DNA of 64,000 bases. Origin: Phycisphaeraceae bacterium (GTDB lineage: Bacteria > Planctomycetota > Phycisphaerae > Phycisphaerales > UBA1924). The stretch is from NCBI GenBank assembly GCA_026126305.1, contig JAHCJI010000003.1, forward strand, positions 62,001 to 126,000, read 5' to 3'. Below are positions 19,296 to 29,533 of the stretch, piece after piece; position 1 is the first letter of the stretch; each line of letters starts with the position of its first letter. A model generated the notes under the pieces. It saw only the letters and a program-made list of their open reading frames with translations. It ran no database searches and had not been told where the DNA came from. Made by a program: the position numbers and the translations under genes.

Positions 19296-21896
19296 GTGAC
19301 CAACCGATCCATGGCGACCAAACCTTCCAACTTCGCGGGCGGGAATCGCAAGGTCCGCCGCAGCGTGCGCGTCGCGGATCAGGTCTCGAGCCTGGTGATC
19401 AACGGTGGCGGCTCGATCGTGCTGCTCTCTGTTTTAGGGATCTTTGCCTATCTGGCCTTCGTCGTCGTGCCCCTCTTTGCCCCGGGAGATGTGGGCACCG
19501 CAACGATCAGTAAATTCGAATCGGGCCTGGGCGTGCCCATCCTCGATCCCTACAACAGGGCGATCGCCCTGATCGGAGATGACGGCCAGATCCGGCAGTA
19601 CGAGATCAACTCTGGTACATCGATGGCCGAGCCGCGATGGATCTCAGAGGGCCAACGGCCCACTGTACTCTCGGTCAATCGCAACGGCGATCTAGTCGCA
19701 GCCGGTTTTTCCGACGGCACGGTCCGTGTCGGATCGATCCGGTTCCGTGAGTCGATCTTGGCCGGGGAACCACCGGTCGCGGGACAAAGTACGTGGGTCC
19801 GCGATGGAGATTTCTTCGAGGTCATCGGCCCGGGTCGCCTTCGCCGCTCGACCTTGGACGTCCAATTGGGCGATCCGGTCGAACTCAGTGAAGGCCAGGG
19901 TGCCGTTATCCGCCTGGAGTATCAGATCGACACGACCGGTCGGCAAGTACTGGTAGCCGTTCGTGCGGACGGCACCGTGCTGGTGAACACGATCCGGCAG
20001 ATCCGCCCACTCGGTGGGGGCACGCCCCGGATCGTTCTGACAACGACACCCTTTCACATCGAGCTGGAGACCATCGCTCGCTGGTACTTCGTGACCTCCG
20101 ATGGAAACCACGTTCTTTCGGTAAGCGAAGCGGGTGTCTTGCGTCGGTATACGAAGTCGGGTTCCACGTTCGAGTTTATAGAAGCCGTGCAGGCCGTCGC
20201 CGAGGGTCGACGAGCCACGGCCGCGACCATGATCCTTGGTGGGGCGTCGGTTCTGATTGGCGACGACAAGGGAACGGTGTACTCGTGGCACGTTGCCACC
20301 GGCGTCATCGACGGAGTCCCGGGCTCCCAGGCCTTGGCCCGGGCCCATGCGTTTTCGGGTGTTGCCGGCGGCGTCATCGACATCGCCCCGAGCCTGCGTG
20401 ATCGCACCATCATCATCCTGGGCAAGCAAGGCGGCGTCCGCGTCCGCCATGTTACCAGTGAAAAGATCATCGCCGACTTCGACTCCGGGTTCGAGCTCCC
20501 AGCCAGTGCGAGGCTCGCGCCCAAGAACGACGCAATCGTCGTGCTCGATGCCTCGGGTCGGATCGCCGTGCGCGACTTCGAGGAAGGCTACCCGGAGTTC
20601 TCGGTCAAGGCCCTCTTTGGCAAGGTCCACTACGAGGGCCAACTCGACGCCCAGTACGTGTACCAGTCTTCTTCTGGTTCCGACTCGGCCGAGACCAAGC
20701 TGAGCGTCATACCGCTGATCTTCGGCTCGTTAAAGGCCACCATCTTCGCGATGCTCTTTGCCGTCCCCGTGGGGGTGCTGGCCGCGGTATACACGAGCGA
20801 ATTCCTCGGGCCGGGCGTGCGCAAGATGGTGAAGCCCGGCGTGGAGATGATGGCATCGCTGCCATCGGTAGTGCTCGGCTTCGTGGCGGCGATCATCGTT
20901 GCTCCATTCGTGGCCGAGTTGCTGCCCAGCGTCCTGGTGCTGTTCGCCACGCTGCCCATCGCCGTGCTGTTTTTTGCCCACGTGTGGCAGATGGTGCCAA
21001 AGCACGTCCGGGCCCGCTTCAGCACCTGGCAGCAGCTCTCGCTCGTCCTGCTTGCCTGCGGGCTGGGCGTGATGCTGGCCAGGGCGATGGGACCATGGTT
21101 CGAGGCGGCCCTGTTCGCGCCCGACGCGGGATCGACAGTGACCGAAATCGACATCCGTCGCTGGCTCAACCGTGAGTACGGTCAGGCCTGGCCGGGCTGG
21201 TTTGTCGTCCTGCTCGGGCCCGTGGCGCTCGTATTGGTCGTGGCGCAATCCATGTTCCTGACCCGTCGGCTGGACCGCATGCTCGCTGGCCAGCGAGAGG
21301 CCATTGTCTCGGGCGTGATGCTGGCTCGGTTCACGGTCATGCTCGCATTGACCTTCGCGGGCGCGATCCTGCTGGCCTTGACACTCCAGTCGCTGGGCTA
21401 TGACCCGAGGGACTCGATCTTTGGCACCTTTTCGCAACGCAACACGCTGATCGTCTCGATGATCATGGGCTTTGCGGTCATCCCCATCATCTACACCATC
21501 AGCGAGGACTCGCTGCGGGCCGTTCCAGACTCCCTGCGTACCGCGTCGCTCGGTGCCGGTGCCACGCCCTGGCAAACGGCCATGCGCATCGTCATTCCCG
21601 TCGCGGGATCGGGCATCTTTTCGGCGTGCATGATCGGCTTCGGGCGAGCCGCGGGAGAGACCATGATCGTGCTCATGGCCACCGGAAACACGCCCGAAAT
21701 GAGTTGGAACATCTTCGGCGGGTTCCGCACGCTCTCGGCCAACATCGCGGTTGAGTTGCCCGAGGCACCCAAGGGCAGCACCCACTACCGCGTGCTCTTC
21801 CTGTGCGGCCTGGTGCTGTTTGTCATGACCTTTGCCATCAACACCGCCGCGGAGGTCGTCCGACAAATCGTTCGCTCAAGGATTGCGGGCCTATGA
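19296..21896 (+). CDS. pstC: Phosphate ABC transporter permease PstC, with large N-terminal beta-propeller-like extension
   Basis: This 866-residue protein is far longer than classical PstC (about 320). Transmembrane helix 1 (about residues 33-60) is followed by about 400 periplasmic residues with WD-like beta repeats (for example NGDLVAAGFSDGTVRVGSIR and VLIGDDKGTVYSWHVATGVI). The permease domain starts near residue 471. Its ABC coupling loop reads PDSLRTASLGAGATPWQTAM and is followed by the helix FGRAAGETMIVLMATG. Long PstC forms with this layout exist in other bacteria. The start could also be the ATG at 19311; neither start has a clear ribosome-binding site. The stop overlaps the pstA ATG. 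Confidence 0.87.
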   Translation: MTNRSMATKPSNFAGGNRKVRRSVRVADQVSSLVINGGGSIVLLSVLGIFAYLAFVVVPLFAPGDVGTATISKFESGLGVPILDPYNRAIALIGDDGQIRQYEINSGTSMAEPRWISEGQRPTVLSVNRNGDLVAAGFSDGTVRVGSIRFRESILAGEPPVAGQSTWVRDGDFFEVIGPGRLRRSTLDVQLGDPVELSEGQGAVIRLEYQIDTTGRQVLVAVRADGTVLVNTIRQIRPLGGGTPRIVLTTTPFHIELETIARWYFVTSDGNHVLSVSEAGVLRRYTKSGSTFEFIEAVQAVAEGRRATAATMILGGASVLIGDDKGTVYSWHVATGVIDGVPGSQALARAHAFSGVAGGVIDIAPSLRDRTIIILGKQGGVRVRHVTSEKIIADFDSGFELPASARLAPKNDAIVVLDASGRIAVRDFEEGYPEFSVKALFGKVHYEGQLDAQYVYQSSSGSDSAETKLSVIPLIFGSLKATIFAMLFAVPVGVLAAVYTSEFLGPGVRKMVKPGVEMMASLPSVVLGFVAAIIVAPFVAELLPSVLVLFATLPIAVLFFAHVWQMVPKHVRARFSTWQQLSLVLLACGLGVMLARAMGPWFEAALFAPDAGSTVTEIDIRRWLNREYGQAWPGWFVVLLGPVALVLVVAQSMFLTRRLDRMLAGQREAIVSGVMLARFTVMLALTFAGAILLALTLQSLGYDPRDSIFGTFSQRNTLIVSMIMGFAVIPIIYTISEDSLRAVPDSLRTASLGAGATPWQTAMRIVIPVAGSGIFSACMIGFGRAAGETMIVLMATGNTPEMSWNIFGGFRTLSANIAVELPEAPKGSTHYRVLFLCGLVLFVMTFAINTAAEVVRQIVRSRIAGL

Positions 21897-24079
21897 CCGA
21901 GACGACCGATCCGATCCGTGTGCGGTCCGCCCCCGCGGGCTCGAAGGGCTCGATGCCCTTTCGGGCCACGCCGCCCAGTGCGCTCGGCGAGCCGATGATC
22001 TGGCTCACCGGCGGGGCGCTGGTGCTGTGCCTGGTCATGATCGTCGGCTTGGTGGCCATGATCATCACCCAGGGCATCAGCACGTTCTGGCCCCGGCCCA
22101 TCGATCGCGTCACACTCAACGACGGCACCGTGTTCCTGGGAGTGCCTACAGAGTTCCAGGAAGATCCGCCGCAGACCCTGTACCGCACGGGCAACCGCGA
22201 CATCGGGACCGAACCGTTCCGCTGGGTGAGCCAGAGCGATATCCAGTCCATCGACAGGCCCGAGTACGCCGTGATGCTCGAACGCTCGGCATGGAGCGTC
22301 TGGCTGGGTATACCCGAGCGGGCCATCCTGGTGAACGATCAGGGCGAGCCCACGATCGTCGCGGAGGGACCCAAGGCCGTGCTGGCGTTCATCGATGAAC
22401 ACCACGCCAAAGCCCGCGCACGCTGGCACGAGATTGAGAGTCTCAAGAAGCACGATCTGGGCCGTGTCAACAAGCGTATCGAAGCCTCGCGATTGCGCGT
22501 GCGAGAGGCCGAGCTGGCCACCAGACGTGAGCAGAAGCCCGGCGGCAACTTTGGCCTCGGTGCCTTTGTCCTCGTCCTGGGTCTTGGCATCGCCAGCGCC
22601 GGTGCCGCCTGGTACGTTGGTCGCCTGTTCATGCGAGGCGATGAGCAGCAGCAACTCGAAGGCCCCAGCCGCGGCATGCGCTCTCTTCGCATGGCGCTGG
22701 TCCTTGTCAGCCTTGGCCTGCTGCTGGCGGCCTGGCTGCACGCCCCGTGGAAGGACCGCAACATCACCGAGGCCGGGCTGGCCGAGATCCGCCAAGCCGC
22801 CGCAGAACGTGAAGCAAAATACCAGGATCAGTACGCCATCATCCTTGCGCGCATCGCCGAGCTGGAAGCCCAGGACGAACGCTATCGGCTGGAAGTCATC
22901 GATCCGCGCACCGGCCGCTTTGCGCCCGCCCGGCAGACCGAGCCCGACAACCCCATGCGACTTTCCCAGATCGTGAGACTGGTCGACACCAACGCCATGG
23001 GGTCCTCGGAGAAGGTGGGTGTCTATCTCTCAAGGTGGTGGGAGTTCCTGGCACATCCGCCGCGCGAGGCCAATACCGAGGGCGGCGTGTTCCCCGTGAT
23101 CGTGGGAACCGTCATGCTCACGCTGCTGCTCACATTCACCGTCACACCCTTGGGCGTCATCGCGGCCCTGTACCTGCGCGAGTACGCGCCGCAAGGCATT
23201 GTCACGAGCACCGTCCGCATCGCCGTCAACAACCTCGCCGGTGTGCCAAGCATCGTCTACGGCGTCTTCGGCCTGGGCTTCTTCTGTTATACCGTGGGAT
23301 CGTACATCGACGTGGGCAGCGACCCGTCGGTGCGACTGCCCGCCCCGTGGTGGTGGGTGCTGCTGGCAACGACCTTCCTGGCCTTCGTGGCCGGATATGC
23401 CGCCTCGGTGTGGGCCAAGCCCGTGCCCGGCAGCGAGCCAACAACCATGAACCGAGTCCTTGCCTGGACCGCAAGGCTGCTCTGGGTCGGCGTGTTCATA
23501 GGCGTCGTGGTGCTCATCGTCCGCACGCCCTACTTCAATGGCTTCTTCGAGGCGCGGGCCGCCGACGGCTCACCCACGTTTGGCAGCCGGGGCATGCTCT
23601 GGGCGGCCTTGACCCTCGCGTTGCTCACGCTCCCGGTGGTGATCGTATCGACCGAGGAAGCCATCGCCGCCGTGCCCAACTCGATGCGCGAGGGCAGTTA
23701 CGGCTGCGGGGCGAGCAAGTGGCAGACCATCCGCCGCATCGTGCTGCCCGGGGCCATGCCCGGCATCCTCACGGGAGCCATCCTGGCTATGGCCCGTGGC
23801 GCGGGCGAGGTGGCCCCGCTCATGCTCGTGGGTGCCGTCAAGCTCAACGAAGACCTGCCCATCTCCACCAATGCCCCGTTCCTGCACTTCGACCGCAGCT
23901 TCATGCACCTGGGCTTCCATATCTACGACCTGGGCTTCCAGAGCCCCGACTCCCAGGCCGCCAGGCCCCTGGTCTGGACCACCACCCTGTTGTTATTGAC
24001 CATCGTCGTCAGCCTGAACCTCATCGCCATCATTATCCGTGCCCGCCTGCGGGCCCGACTGAGCGGATCCACGGTGTAA
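21893..24079 (+). CDS. pstA: Phosphate ABC transporter permease PstA, with extra coiled-coil and membrane insert
   Basis: I chose the ATG at 21893 because it overlaps the pstC stop (ATGA); the open frame upstream lies inside pstC. The product has 728 residues against about 300 for classical PstA. Transmembrane helix 1 is at about residues 35-60. A soluble region follows, then a helical segment rich in Arg and Glu, two further transmembrane helices (about 218-240 and 262-282), a second coiled-coil segment, and the permease domain from about residue 395. The coupling loop [20 protein letters not shown] and the helix [17 protein letters not shown] identify the PstA family. The partner permease is PstC and the ATPase is PstB, whose gene starts two bases downstream. 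Confidence 0.88.
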   Translation: MTETTDPIRVRSAPAGSKGSMPFRATPPSALGEPMIWLTGGALVLCLVMIVGLVAMIITQGISTFWPRPIDRVTLNDGTVFLGVPTEFQEDPPQTLYRTGNRDIGTEPFRWVSQSDIQSIDRPEYAVMLERSAWSVWLGIPERAILVNDQGEPTIVAEGPKAVLAFIDEHHAKARARWHEIESLKKHDLGRVNKRIEASRLRVREAELATRREQKPGGNFGLGAFVLVLGLGIASAGAAWYVGRLFMRGDEQQQLEGPSRGMRSLRMALVLVSLGLLLAAWLHAPWKDRNITEAGLAEIRQAAAEREAKYQDQYAIILARIAELEAQDERYRLEVIDPRTGRFAPARQTEPDNPMRLSQIVRLVDTNAMGSSEKVGVYLSRWWEFLAHPPREANTEGGVFPVIVGTVMLTLLLTFTVTPLGVIAALYLREYAPQGIVTSTVRIAVNNLAGVPSIVYGVFGLGFFCYTVGSYIDVGSDPSVRLPAPWWWVLLATTFLAFVAGYAASVWAKPVPGSEPTTMNRVLAWTARLLWVGVFIGVVVLIVRTPYFNGFFEARAADGSPTFGSRGMLWAALTLALLTLPVVIVSTEEAIAAVPNSMREGSYGCGASKWQTIRRIVLPGAMPGILTGAILAMARGAGEVAPLMLVGAVKLNEDLPISTNAPFLHFDRSFMHLGFHIYDLGFQSPDSQAARPLVWTTTLLLLTIVVSLNLIAIIIRARLRARLSGSTV

Positions 24080-24081
24080 CC

Positions 24082-25038
24082 ATGACCTACGCTGTTTCAC
24101 CCATGACCGTCCCTCCCACCGAAGATCCCAAGTCCTCATCCTCGGCAAGGGGAAAGGGCATGCCCGCCATGGTTGACATCGATAAGCGAGGCGAGAACGA
24201 CGCCAAGCCGGTGTACAAGGTCATCGAGGCCATCCGCAGGGGTGAAGCCGTCGATCCCACGCTCCACCCAGACATGGAGTCCCTCGAGGGCGTCATCGAC
24301 GTCGACATGTTCAATCTCTACTACGGGGACACACGCGCCCTGTTTGACATCAACATGGCCATTCCAAGGGGGAAAGTCACGGCGCTTATCGGGCCTTCGG
24401 GCTGCGGTAAGAGCACACTCCTGCGCTCCATCAACCGCATGAACGACCTGATCGCCGGCGTCCGTGTCCAGGGCAGGATGACCCTGAACGGATCGCCCAT
24501 CTACGCCCCGCACGTGGACGTGATCGGTCTGCGGAAGCGGCTTGGAATGGTCTTCCAGAAGCCCAACCCATTCCCCATGTCTATCTACGAGAACGTGGTC
24601 TACCCGCTGCGCATCGATGGCGAAAACCGCAAGAGTGTCCTGGATGAAGCCTGCGAACGCGCCCTGCGGTCGGCGGCCATCTGGGACGAGGCCAAGGACC
24701 GCCTCAAGCAGTCGGCATTAGGCCTCTCCGGAGGCCAGCAGCAGCGTCTTTGCATCGCCCGCGCAGTCGTGGCCGACCCGGAAGTCCTGTTGCTCGACGA
24801 GCCCTGCTCGGCTTTGGACCCGATCGCGACCCTTCGCATCGAGGAGTTGATCCGCGAGATCGCCAAGCGATACACCGTTCTCATCGTCACCCACAACATG
24901 CAGCAGGCCATGCGCGTCAGCGATTACACCGCCTTCATGTACCTGGGCCGACTCGTCGAGTATGGCCCCACCAGCGGCATCTTCCGACGCCCCATCCTCA
25001 CCGAGACCGAAGAGTACGTGACCGGCCGCTTCGGCTGA
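24082..25038 (+). CDS. pstB: Phosphate ABC transporter ATP-binding protein PstB
   Basis: The 318-residue product starts at the ATG two bases after the pstA stop; later ATGs at 24103 and 24160 are also possible because residues 1-70 precede the conserved ABC domain. Walker A is GPSGCGKST at about residue 104, the ABC signature is LSGGQQQR near 215, and Walker B is [13 protein letters not shown] near 235, followed by the H-loop [14 protein letters not shown]. PstB hydrolyses ATP to drive phosphate uptake through PstC-PstA. The 70-residue N-terminal leader is longer than usual and its role is unknown. No phoU or phoB/phoR gene is visible in the window. Confidence 0.95.
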   Translation: MTYAVSPMTVPPTEDPKSSSSARGKGMPAMVDIDKRGENDAKPVYKVIEAIRRGEAVDPTLHPDMESLEGVIDVDMFNLYYGDTRALFDINMAIPRGKVTALIGPSGCGKSTLLRSINRMNDLIAGVRVQGRMTLNGSPIYAPHVDVIGLRKRLGMVFQKPNPFPMSIYENVVYPLRIDGENRKSVLDEACERALRSAAIWDEAKDRLKQSALGLSGGQQQRLCIARAVVADPEVLLLDEPCSALDPIATLRIEELIREIAKRYTVLIVTHNMQQAMRVSDYTAFMYLGRLVEYGPTSGIFRRPILTETEEYVTGRFG

Positions 25039-25141
25039 GGCTCCATCGCACTTGTCCACAGGTCTCGCTTGCAGTCGGAGGTCTGGGGTATCCAATTCGG
25101 GTTCCCATGTGATTGCGTTCGATATCCGGTTGGCATTCCTT

Positions 25142-25193
25142 GAACGTCCAAAGAACGCATCGCCACTGACCGATTGGATAGACTTGGACGTTC
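25142..25193. promoter_or_regulatory. 10-bp inverted repeat upstream of sucA (candidate operator)
   Basis: GAACGTCCAA at 25142-25151 is matched by its exact reverse complement TTGGACGTTC at 25184-25193, 32 bases apart (42 bp from one arm to the other, about four helical turns). It lies 73 bases before the sucA start, in the 228-base gap after pstB. The rest of that gap shows no gene and no convincing consensus promoter. An operator bound by a dimeric or looped regulator is the likely meaning, but the regulator is unknown. Confidence 0.45.
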
Positions 25194-25266
25194 GATGTCG
25201 AGGGCGACCGGGCGTGGTGTAGATCGCCGGTCGCCTCTGAAAGATGGGAACCCGAGGGAAATCCCT

Positions 25267-28146
25267 ATGTCCGCCGGACCCCGTGCCGTGCCTGCTTCCG
25301 TCAATGGTTGGAATGCCGCCTTCCTAGACGAGGCTTATGCCCGTTATCTCGAGAATCCCGAGTCGGTTGCGGCCGATGTGCGGGCCTTTTTCCGGGGCTT
25401 CGAGTTGGGTGGCGGCGGCCAAGCTGTTGCTGGTGGGGTGGGCGACGCCGAGAGCGACTTCCATGCCAAGGTCGATGATCTGGTCTTTGCCTACCGCGAC
25501 ATGGGACACCTGGCCGCGAAGTTGGATCCTTTCGGCCGTGAGGGCGAGCCCGTGGCGTGCCTGGATTTCACCGAGCACGGCCTGAGCGTTTCCGATCTGG
25601 CGCGTCCGGTCAACGCGGTGCGGCTTGGGATGGAAGGCCCTCTCACCCTTGCCGAAGTCATCGAGCGATTGCAGCGCACGTACTGTTCGAGCATCGGTGC
25701 CGAGATCATGCACGTGCCCGACCGAACGGAACGGGCTTGGCTCATCGAACGCTGCGAGCGTCACGGCGGCGCGGTTTCGTTTGATAACGGCCGACGCGTC
25801 CACATCCTCCGGCAACTGCTCCAATCGGAGATGTTCGAGAAGTTCCTGGGCCGCCGCTATCCGGGCGACAAACGGTTCAGCCTCGAAGGCAGCGAGACGC
25901 TGATTCCGCTGCTCAACGGATTGCTCGAGCACTTCAGCGAGCACGCGGTCGAGGAGGTCGTGATGGGCATGGCCCACCGCGGCCGGTTGAACGTGCTCAA
26001 CAACGTGCTGGGCAAGAGCTACGAGCAGATCTTCACCGAGTTCGAGGACACCTGGCAGGAGGACTACACCCAGGGTGGCGGCGACGTGAAGTATCATCGC
26101 GGGTACTCGGGGGAACGCCGTTTTCCCAACGGGCGCTCGCTGCACGTCGCCTTGGGAAGCAATCCCAGCCACCTCGAAGCGGTTGCGCCGGTGGTACAAG
26201 GCCGCACGCGTGCCAAGCAGCGCCACCGGGGCGATAAGCAGCGGCTTCGCGTGGCACCCATCGTGGTCCACGGCGACGCAGCGGTCATCGGCCAGGGCGT
26301 CGTCGCCGAGACGCTGAACTTTTCACGCCTGGACGGCTATGCCACGGGCGGGACGATCCACGTCGTGGTGAACAACCTGATCGGATTCACGACCTCGCCC
26401 CGCGATGGGCGTTCGAGCCGGTATTGCACGGACGTTGGCAAGATCGTGGGCGCTCCGGTGCTGCATGTGAACGGAGAAGACCCCGAGGCCTGCGTGATGG
26501 CCGCGTTGATCGCGGTCGAGTATCGCCAGAACTTCAAGAAAGACATCTTCATCGACATGCACTGCTTCCGCCGCTATGGGCACAACGAGCAGGACGAAGC
26601 CAGCTTCACCCAGCCGCTGCTCTATAGCCTGATCAAGAACAAGGAAAGCGCGCTGAGCGTGTACGCGCAGCGGCTGCGCGACGAGGGCGTCATCACCGAT
26701 GCCGATATGGAGCAGATCAGCAAGCAACTGGATTCGGCCCTCGAGCAGGCTCAGGAAGCCGCACGAAAGAGCCCCTACGACCCCACGATCGACCCGGGCA
26801 GCGCGCGTTGGGTGGGCATGACCCACACGTACACGTTCGATGAGCGTTCCACCGCCGTTTCGATGGACCTGATCAAGGAAGTCTGCCAGGCACTGGGAAC
26901 CGCGCCCGACGGCTTCAACGTGCATCGCAAGCTCCGTTCGCTGCTGAAGGACCGCGCCAATCTGCCCCAGACCGGCGACATCGGGTATGCCGACGCCGAG
27001 AGCCTGGCGTACGGCACGCTGCTGCTCGAGGGCGTGCCCGTGCGTCTGAGCGGTCAGGACAGCCGCCGCGGCACCTTCTCCCATCGACATGCCGTGCTGG
27101 TCGACAGCGAGACGGCCGAGTGTTACATACCACTCAACAACATGCGATCGATCGGCGAGCCCGGTACGGGCTTGGAGCCGCTCCAGCCCGATGGCAAGGG
27201 CCGCCCCGCCCAGGCCAAGTTCTGCGTCTATGACAGCCCGCTCTCGGAGTTCAGCGTGCTGGGTTTCGAGTATGGATACGCCCTGAGCGATCCCAACATG
27301 CTGGTGATCTGGGAGGCCCAGTTCGGCGATTTTGTCAACGGCGCTCAGGTCATCATCGACCAGTTCATCACCAGCGCCGAGCTGAAGTGGGACCGATGGA
27401 GTGGGCTTGTCATGCTGTTGCCCCACGGCTACGAGGGCCAGGGCCCCGAGCACTCATCTGCCCGGCTCGAACGCTTCTTGGAGGCCTGTGCCGACGACAA
27501 CATCGAGGTGTGTTACCCCACGACCGCCGCGCAGACCTTCCACATGCTCCGTCGGCAGGTGAAGCGTCCCTTCCGCAAGCCGCTGGTGGTCATGACGCCC
27601 AAGAGCCTTGTGCGCACGCCCACCAGCAAGATCGAGGAACTGACCCGTGGCCGGTTCATGGAGGTCCTGGACGACCCCACCATGCTCGAAGGCGGTCGGG
27701 GAGACCCCAAGGCCATCCGCGACATCGTGCTGTGTACCGGGAAGATCTACTGGGAACTGGCCGAACGCCGCGAGGCCATCGGCCGGCGCGACGTGGCCAT
27801 CATCCGGGTCGAGCAGTTGTACCCATTGCACCACGACCTGTTGCGTGCGATTTTGGAGCGTTATCCCAACGCGACCCGGGCCATCTGGGCCCAGGAAGAG
27901 CCCCGGAACATGGGCGCTTTCCAATTCATCGAGGACAAACTCCGCCATTCGATGCCCGACGTGCTGCCCAATGGCGAGTTGCAGTACGTCGGGCGCAAGG
28001 CCAGTGCCAGCCCCGCCACGGGCAGCAAACGCCGGCACAAGGTCGAGCAGGAGGCGCTCATCAGCGAGGCCATCGGCCCGCTGCCCAAGGAAGGCGACGA
28101 GCAGGCCGATGCCCAGGGGCCAAAGTTGGTCCGGGCCTCGGCATAG
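25267..28146 (+). CDS. sucA: 2-oxoglutarate dehydrogenase E1 component (thiamine-dependent)
   Basis: I chose the ATG at 25267, preceded by GAGGGA; the open frame reaches back to 25174 but that part has no similarity to the family. The 959-residue length is close to other SucA proteins (about 930). The N-terminus has the E2-binding segment NGWNAAFLDEAYARYLENP. The thiamine-diphosphate core includes MGMAHRGRLNVL (about residue 233), HVALGSNPSHLEAVAPVVQG and VHGDAAVIGQGVVAETLN. The transketolase-like half follows with SSARLERFLE. The enzyme decarboxylates 2-oxoglutarate in the TCA cycle and passes the succinyl group to the E2 encoded 38 bases downstream. No E3 (lpd) gene is nearby, so E3 must be encoded elsewhere. 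Confidence 0.96.
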   Translation: MSAGPRAVPASVNGWNAAFLDEAYARYLENPESVAADVRAFFRGFELGGGGQAVAGGVGDAESDFHAKVDDLVFAYRDMGHLAAKLDPFGREGEPVACLDFTEHGLSVSDLARPVNAVRLGMEGPLTLAEVIERLQRTYCSSIGAEIMHVPDRTERAWLIERCERHGGAVSFDNGRRVHILRQLLQSEMFEKFLGRRYPGDKRFSLEGSETLIPLLNGLLEHFSEHAVEEVVMGMAHRGRLNVLNNVLGKSYEQIFTEFEDTWQEDYTQGGGDVKYHRGYSGERRFPNGRSLHVALGSNPSHLEAVAPVVQGRTRAKQRHRGDKQRLRVAPIVVHGDAAVIGQGVVAETLNFSRLDGYATGGTIHVVVNNLIGFTTSPRDGRSSRYCTDVGKIVGAPVLHVNGEDPEACVMAALIAVEYRQNFKKDIFIDMHCFRRYGHNEQDEASFTQPLLYSLIKNKESALSVYAQRLRDEGVITDADMEQISKQLDSALEQAQEAARKSPYDPTIDPGSARWVGMTHTYTFDERSTAVSMDLIKEVCQALGTAPDGFNVHRKLRSLLKDRANLPQTGDIGYADAESLAYGTLLLEGVPVRLSGQDSRRGTFSHRHAVLVDSETAECYIPLNNMRSIGEPGTGLEPLQPDGKGRPAQAKFCVYDSPLSEFSVLGFEYGYALSDPNMLVIWEAQFGDFVNGAQVIIDQFITSAELKWDRWSGLVMLLPHGYEGQGPEHSSARLERFLEACADDNIEVCYPTTAAQTFHMLRRQVKRPFRKPLVVMTPKSLVRTPTSKIEELTRGRFMEVLDDPTMLEGGRGDPKAIRDIVLCTGKIYWELAERREAIGRRDVAIIRVEQLYPLHHDLLRAILERYPNATRAIWAQEEPRNMGAFQFIEDKLRHSMPDVLPNGELQYVGRKASASPATGSKRRHKVEQEALISEAIGPLPKEGDEQADAQGPKLVRASA

Positions 28147-28184
28147 ACTGAACGCAGCACCACGCACGGACCGCAGGAGCGCGC

Positions 28185-29465
28185 ATGCCCACCAACATCG
28201 TTATCCCGGAAGTCGGCGAATCCATCCGCAGCGGTGTCATCGCCGCATGGAGCGTGCCCGACGGTGCCTACGTCCAGCGTGACCAGACGGTCCTGGAGTT
28301 GGAGACCGACAAGATCACGATGGAGGTGCCCGCGCCGGCTTCGGGCGTTGTCAAGCACGCCGCCAAGGTGGGTGAAGAGGTCGCCATCGGCGCGGTTGTC
28401 GGTGCCATCGACGAATCCGCCAAAGCGCCAACCTCCAGCGTAGAGCAACCGGCCAAGCAAGCCGCTCAGGCGGAACAAAAGCCTGAACAAAAGCCCGAAA
28501 CCAAGGCCCAGCCCGTCGCATCGGCGGCGGTGGCAACATCGCCAGAACCCACGCGGGCCAAGGGCCAGACTGTCCTGGCCACACCACTGGCCGAGAAGAT
28601 GGCCATTGAGCACAGCATCGACCTGGCTGGCGTCGTCGGCACAGGCGCGGGAGGCCGCGTGCGAGAGCAGGACGTGCTGGCCTACGTCCAGTCTCATCGG
28701 AATGGTTCGTCGAGCAACGGCAGCGCCGCTCCGTCCAGCCCCAGGCAGGTCCATCGCGAGAAGATGACCCCGCTGCGGCAGCGTGTAGCCAGCCGGCTGG
28801 TCGAGGCCCAACATACCGCCGCCATGCTCACGACCTTCAACGAGGTCGACATGACCGCCGTCATGGATCTGCGAAAGCAGTACAAGGACGACTTCGAGAA
28901 GAAGCACGGCGTGGGCCTGGGCTTCATGTCGTTCTTTGTCAAGGCCGTCGTACAGGGCCTGCGTGCCTTTCCGCTGGTCAACGGCTTCATCGCCCAGGAC
29001 GACGACGGCAAGCCGGTGATCCAGACCCACGACTACTGCGACATCGCCATCGCGGTGGCCAGCCCGAAGGGACTGGTCGTGCCCGTGCTGCGAAACGCCG
29101 AGAAGATGTCCTTTGCCGATATCGAGAGCGGCATCAAGGACCTGGCCACCAAGGCCAAGGACGGAAAACTCACCATCGAGGAGATGACCGGCGGCACCTT
29201 CACCATTACCAACGGGGGGATCTTCGGCAGCCTGATGAGCACGCCCATCCTCAATCCGCCCCAGTCGGCCATCCTGGGCATGCACGCCATCAAGAAGCGT
29301 GCGGTCGAGGACCCCGGCAATCCCGGCGCCATCGCGCTGCGGCCCATGATGTACCTGGCCGTCAGTTATGACCACCGCATCATCGACGGTGCCGAGGCAG
29401 TGCGGTTCCTGGTGACGATCAAGAACTGCATCGAGAACCCCGAGCGCATGTTGATGGATGTCTGA
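28185..29465 (+). CDS. sucB: Dihydrolipoamide succinyltransferase, E2 of 2-oxoglutarate dehydrogenase
   Basis: This 426-residue protein has a lipoyl domain at about 1-78, with lipoylated Lys43 in ETDKITMEV. An Ala/Lys/Pro-rich linker (about 85-125) follows, then a peripheral subunit-binding domain at about 128-168 and the catalytic domain at about 190-426. The catalytic motif [16 protein letters not shown] carries the active His and Asp. It transfers succinyl from lipoate to CoA. The start has an AGGAG site (28173-28177) and lies 38 bases after sucA, so the two form an operon. The direct link to sucA, rather than to pyruvate dehydrogenase genes, supports the succinyltransferase call. Confidence 0.95.
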   Translation: MPTNIVIPEVGESIRSGVIAAWSVPDGAYVQRDQTVLELETDKITMEVPAPASGVVKHAAKVGEEVAIGAVVGAIDESAKAPTSSVEQPAKQAAQAEQKPEQKPETKAQPVASAAVATSPEPTRAKGQTVLATPLAEKMAIEHSIDLAGVVGTGAGGRVREQDVLAYVQSHRNGSSSNGSAAPSSPRQVHREKMTPLRQRVASRLVEAQHTAAMLTTFNEVDMTAVMDLRKQYKDDFEKKHGVGLGFMSFFVKAVVQGLRAFPLVNGFIAQDDDGKPVIQTHDYCDIAIAVASPKGLVVPVLRNAEKMSFADIESGIKDLATKAKDGKLTIEEMTGGTFTITNGGIFGSLMSTPILNPPQSAILGMHAIKKRAVEDPGNPGAIALRPMMYLAVSYDHRIIDGAEAVRFLVTIKNCIENPERMLMDV

Positions 29466-29533
29466 ACCCGAAACACTCAGCCCTTCACCTTTGGACTGGT
29501 GGCGGGTGTTCATTTCACCACGGGGACAACACA

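Noticed and set aside
23035..24081. Upstream extension of the pstB frame
   Set aside because: It overlaps pstA completely and encodes Arg/His-rich sequence; the ABC protein starts at 24082 right after the pstA stop.
25174..25266. Upstream start for sucA
   Set aside because: The added 31 residues are basic and unlike SucA; the ATG at 25267 has a better ribosome-binding site and the expected N-terminus.
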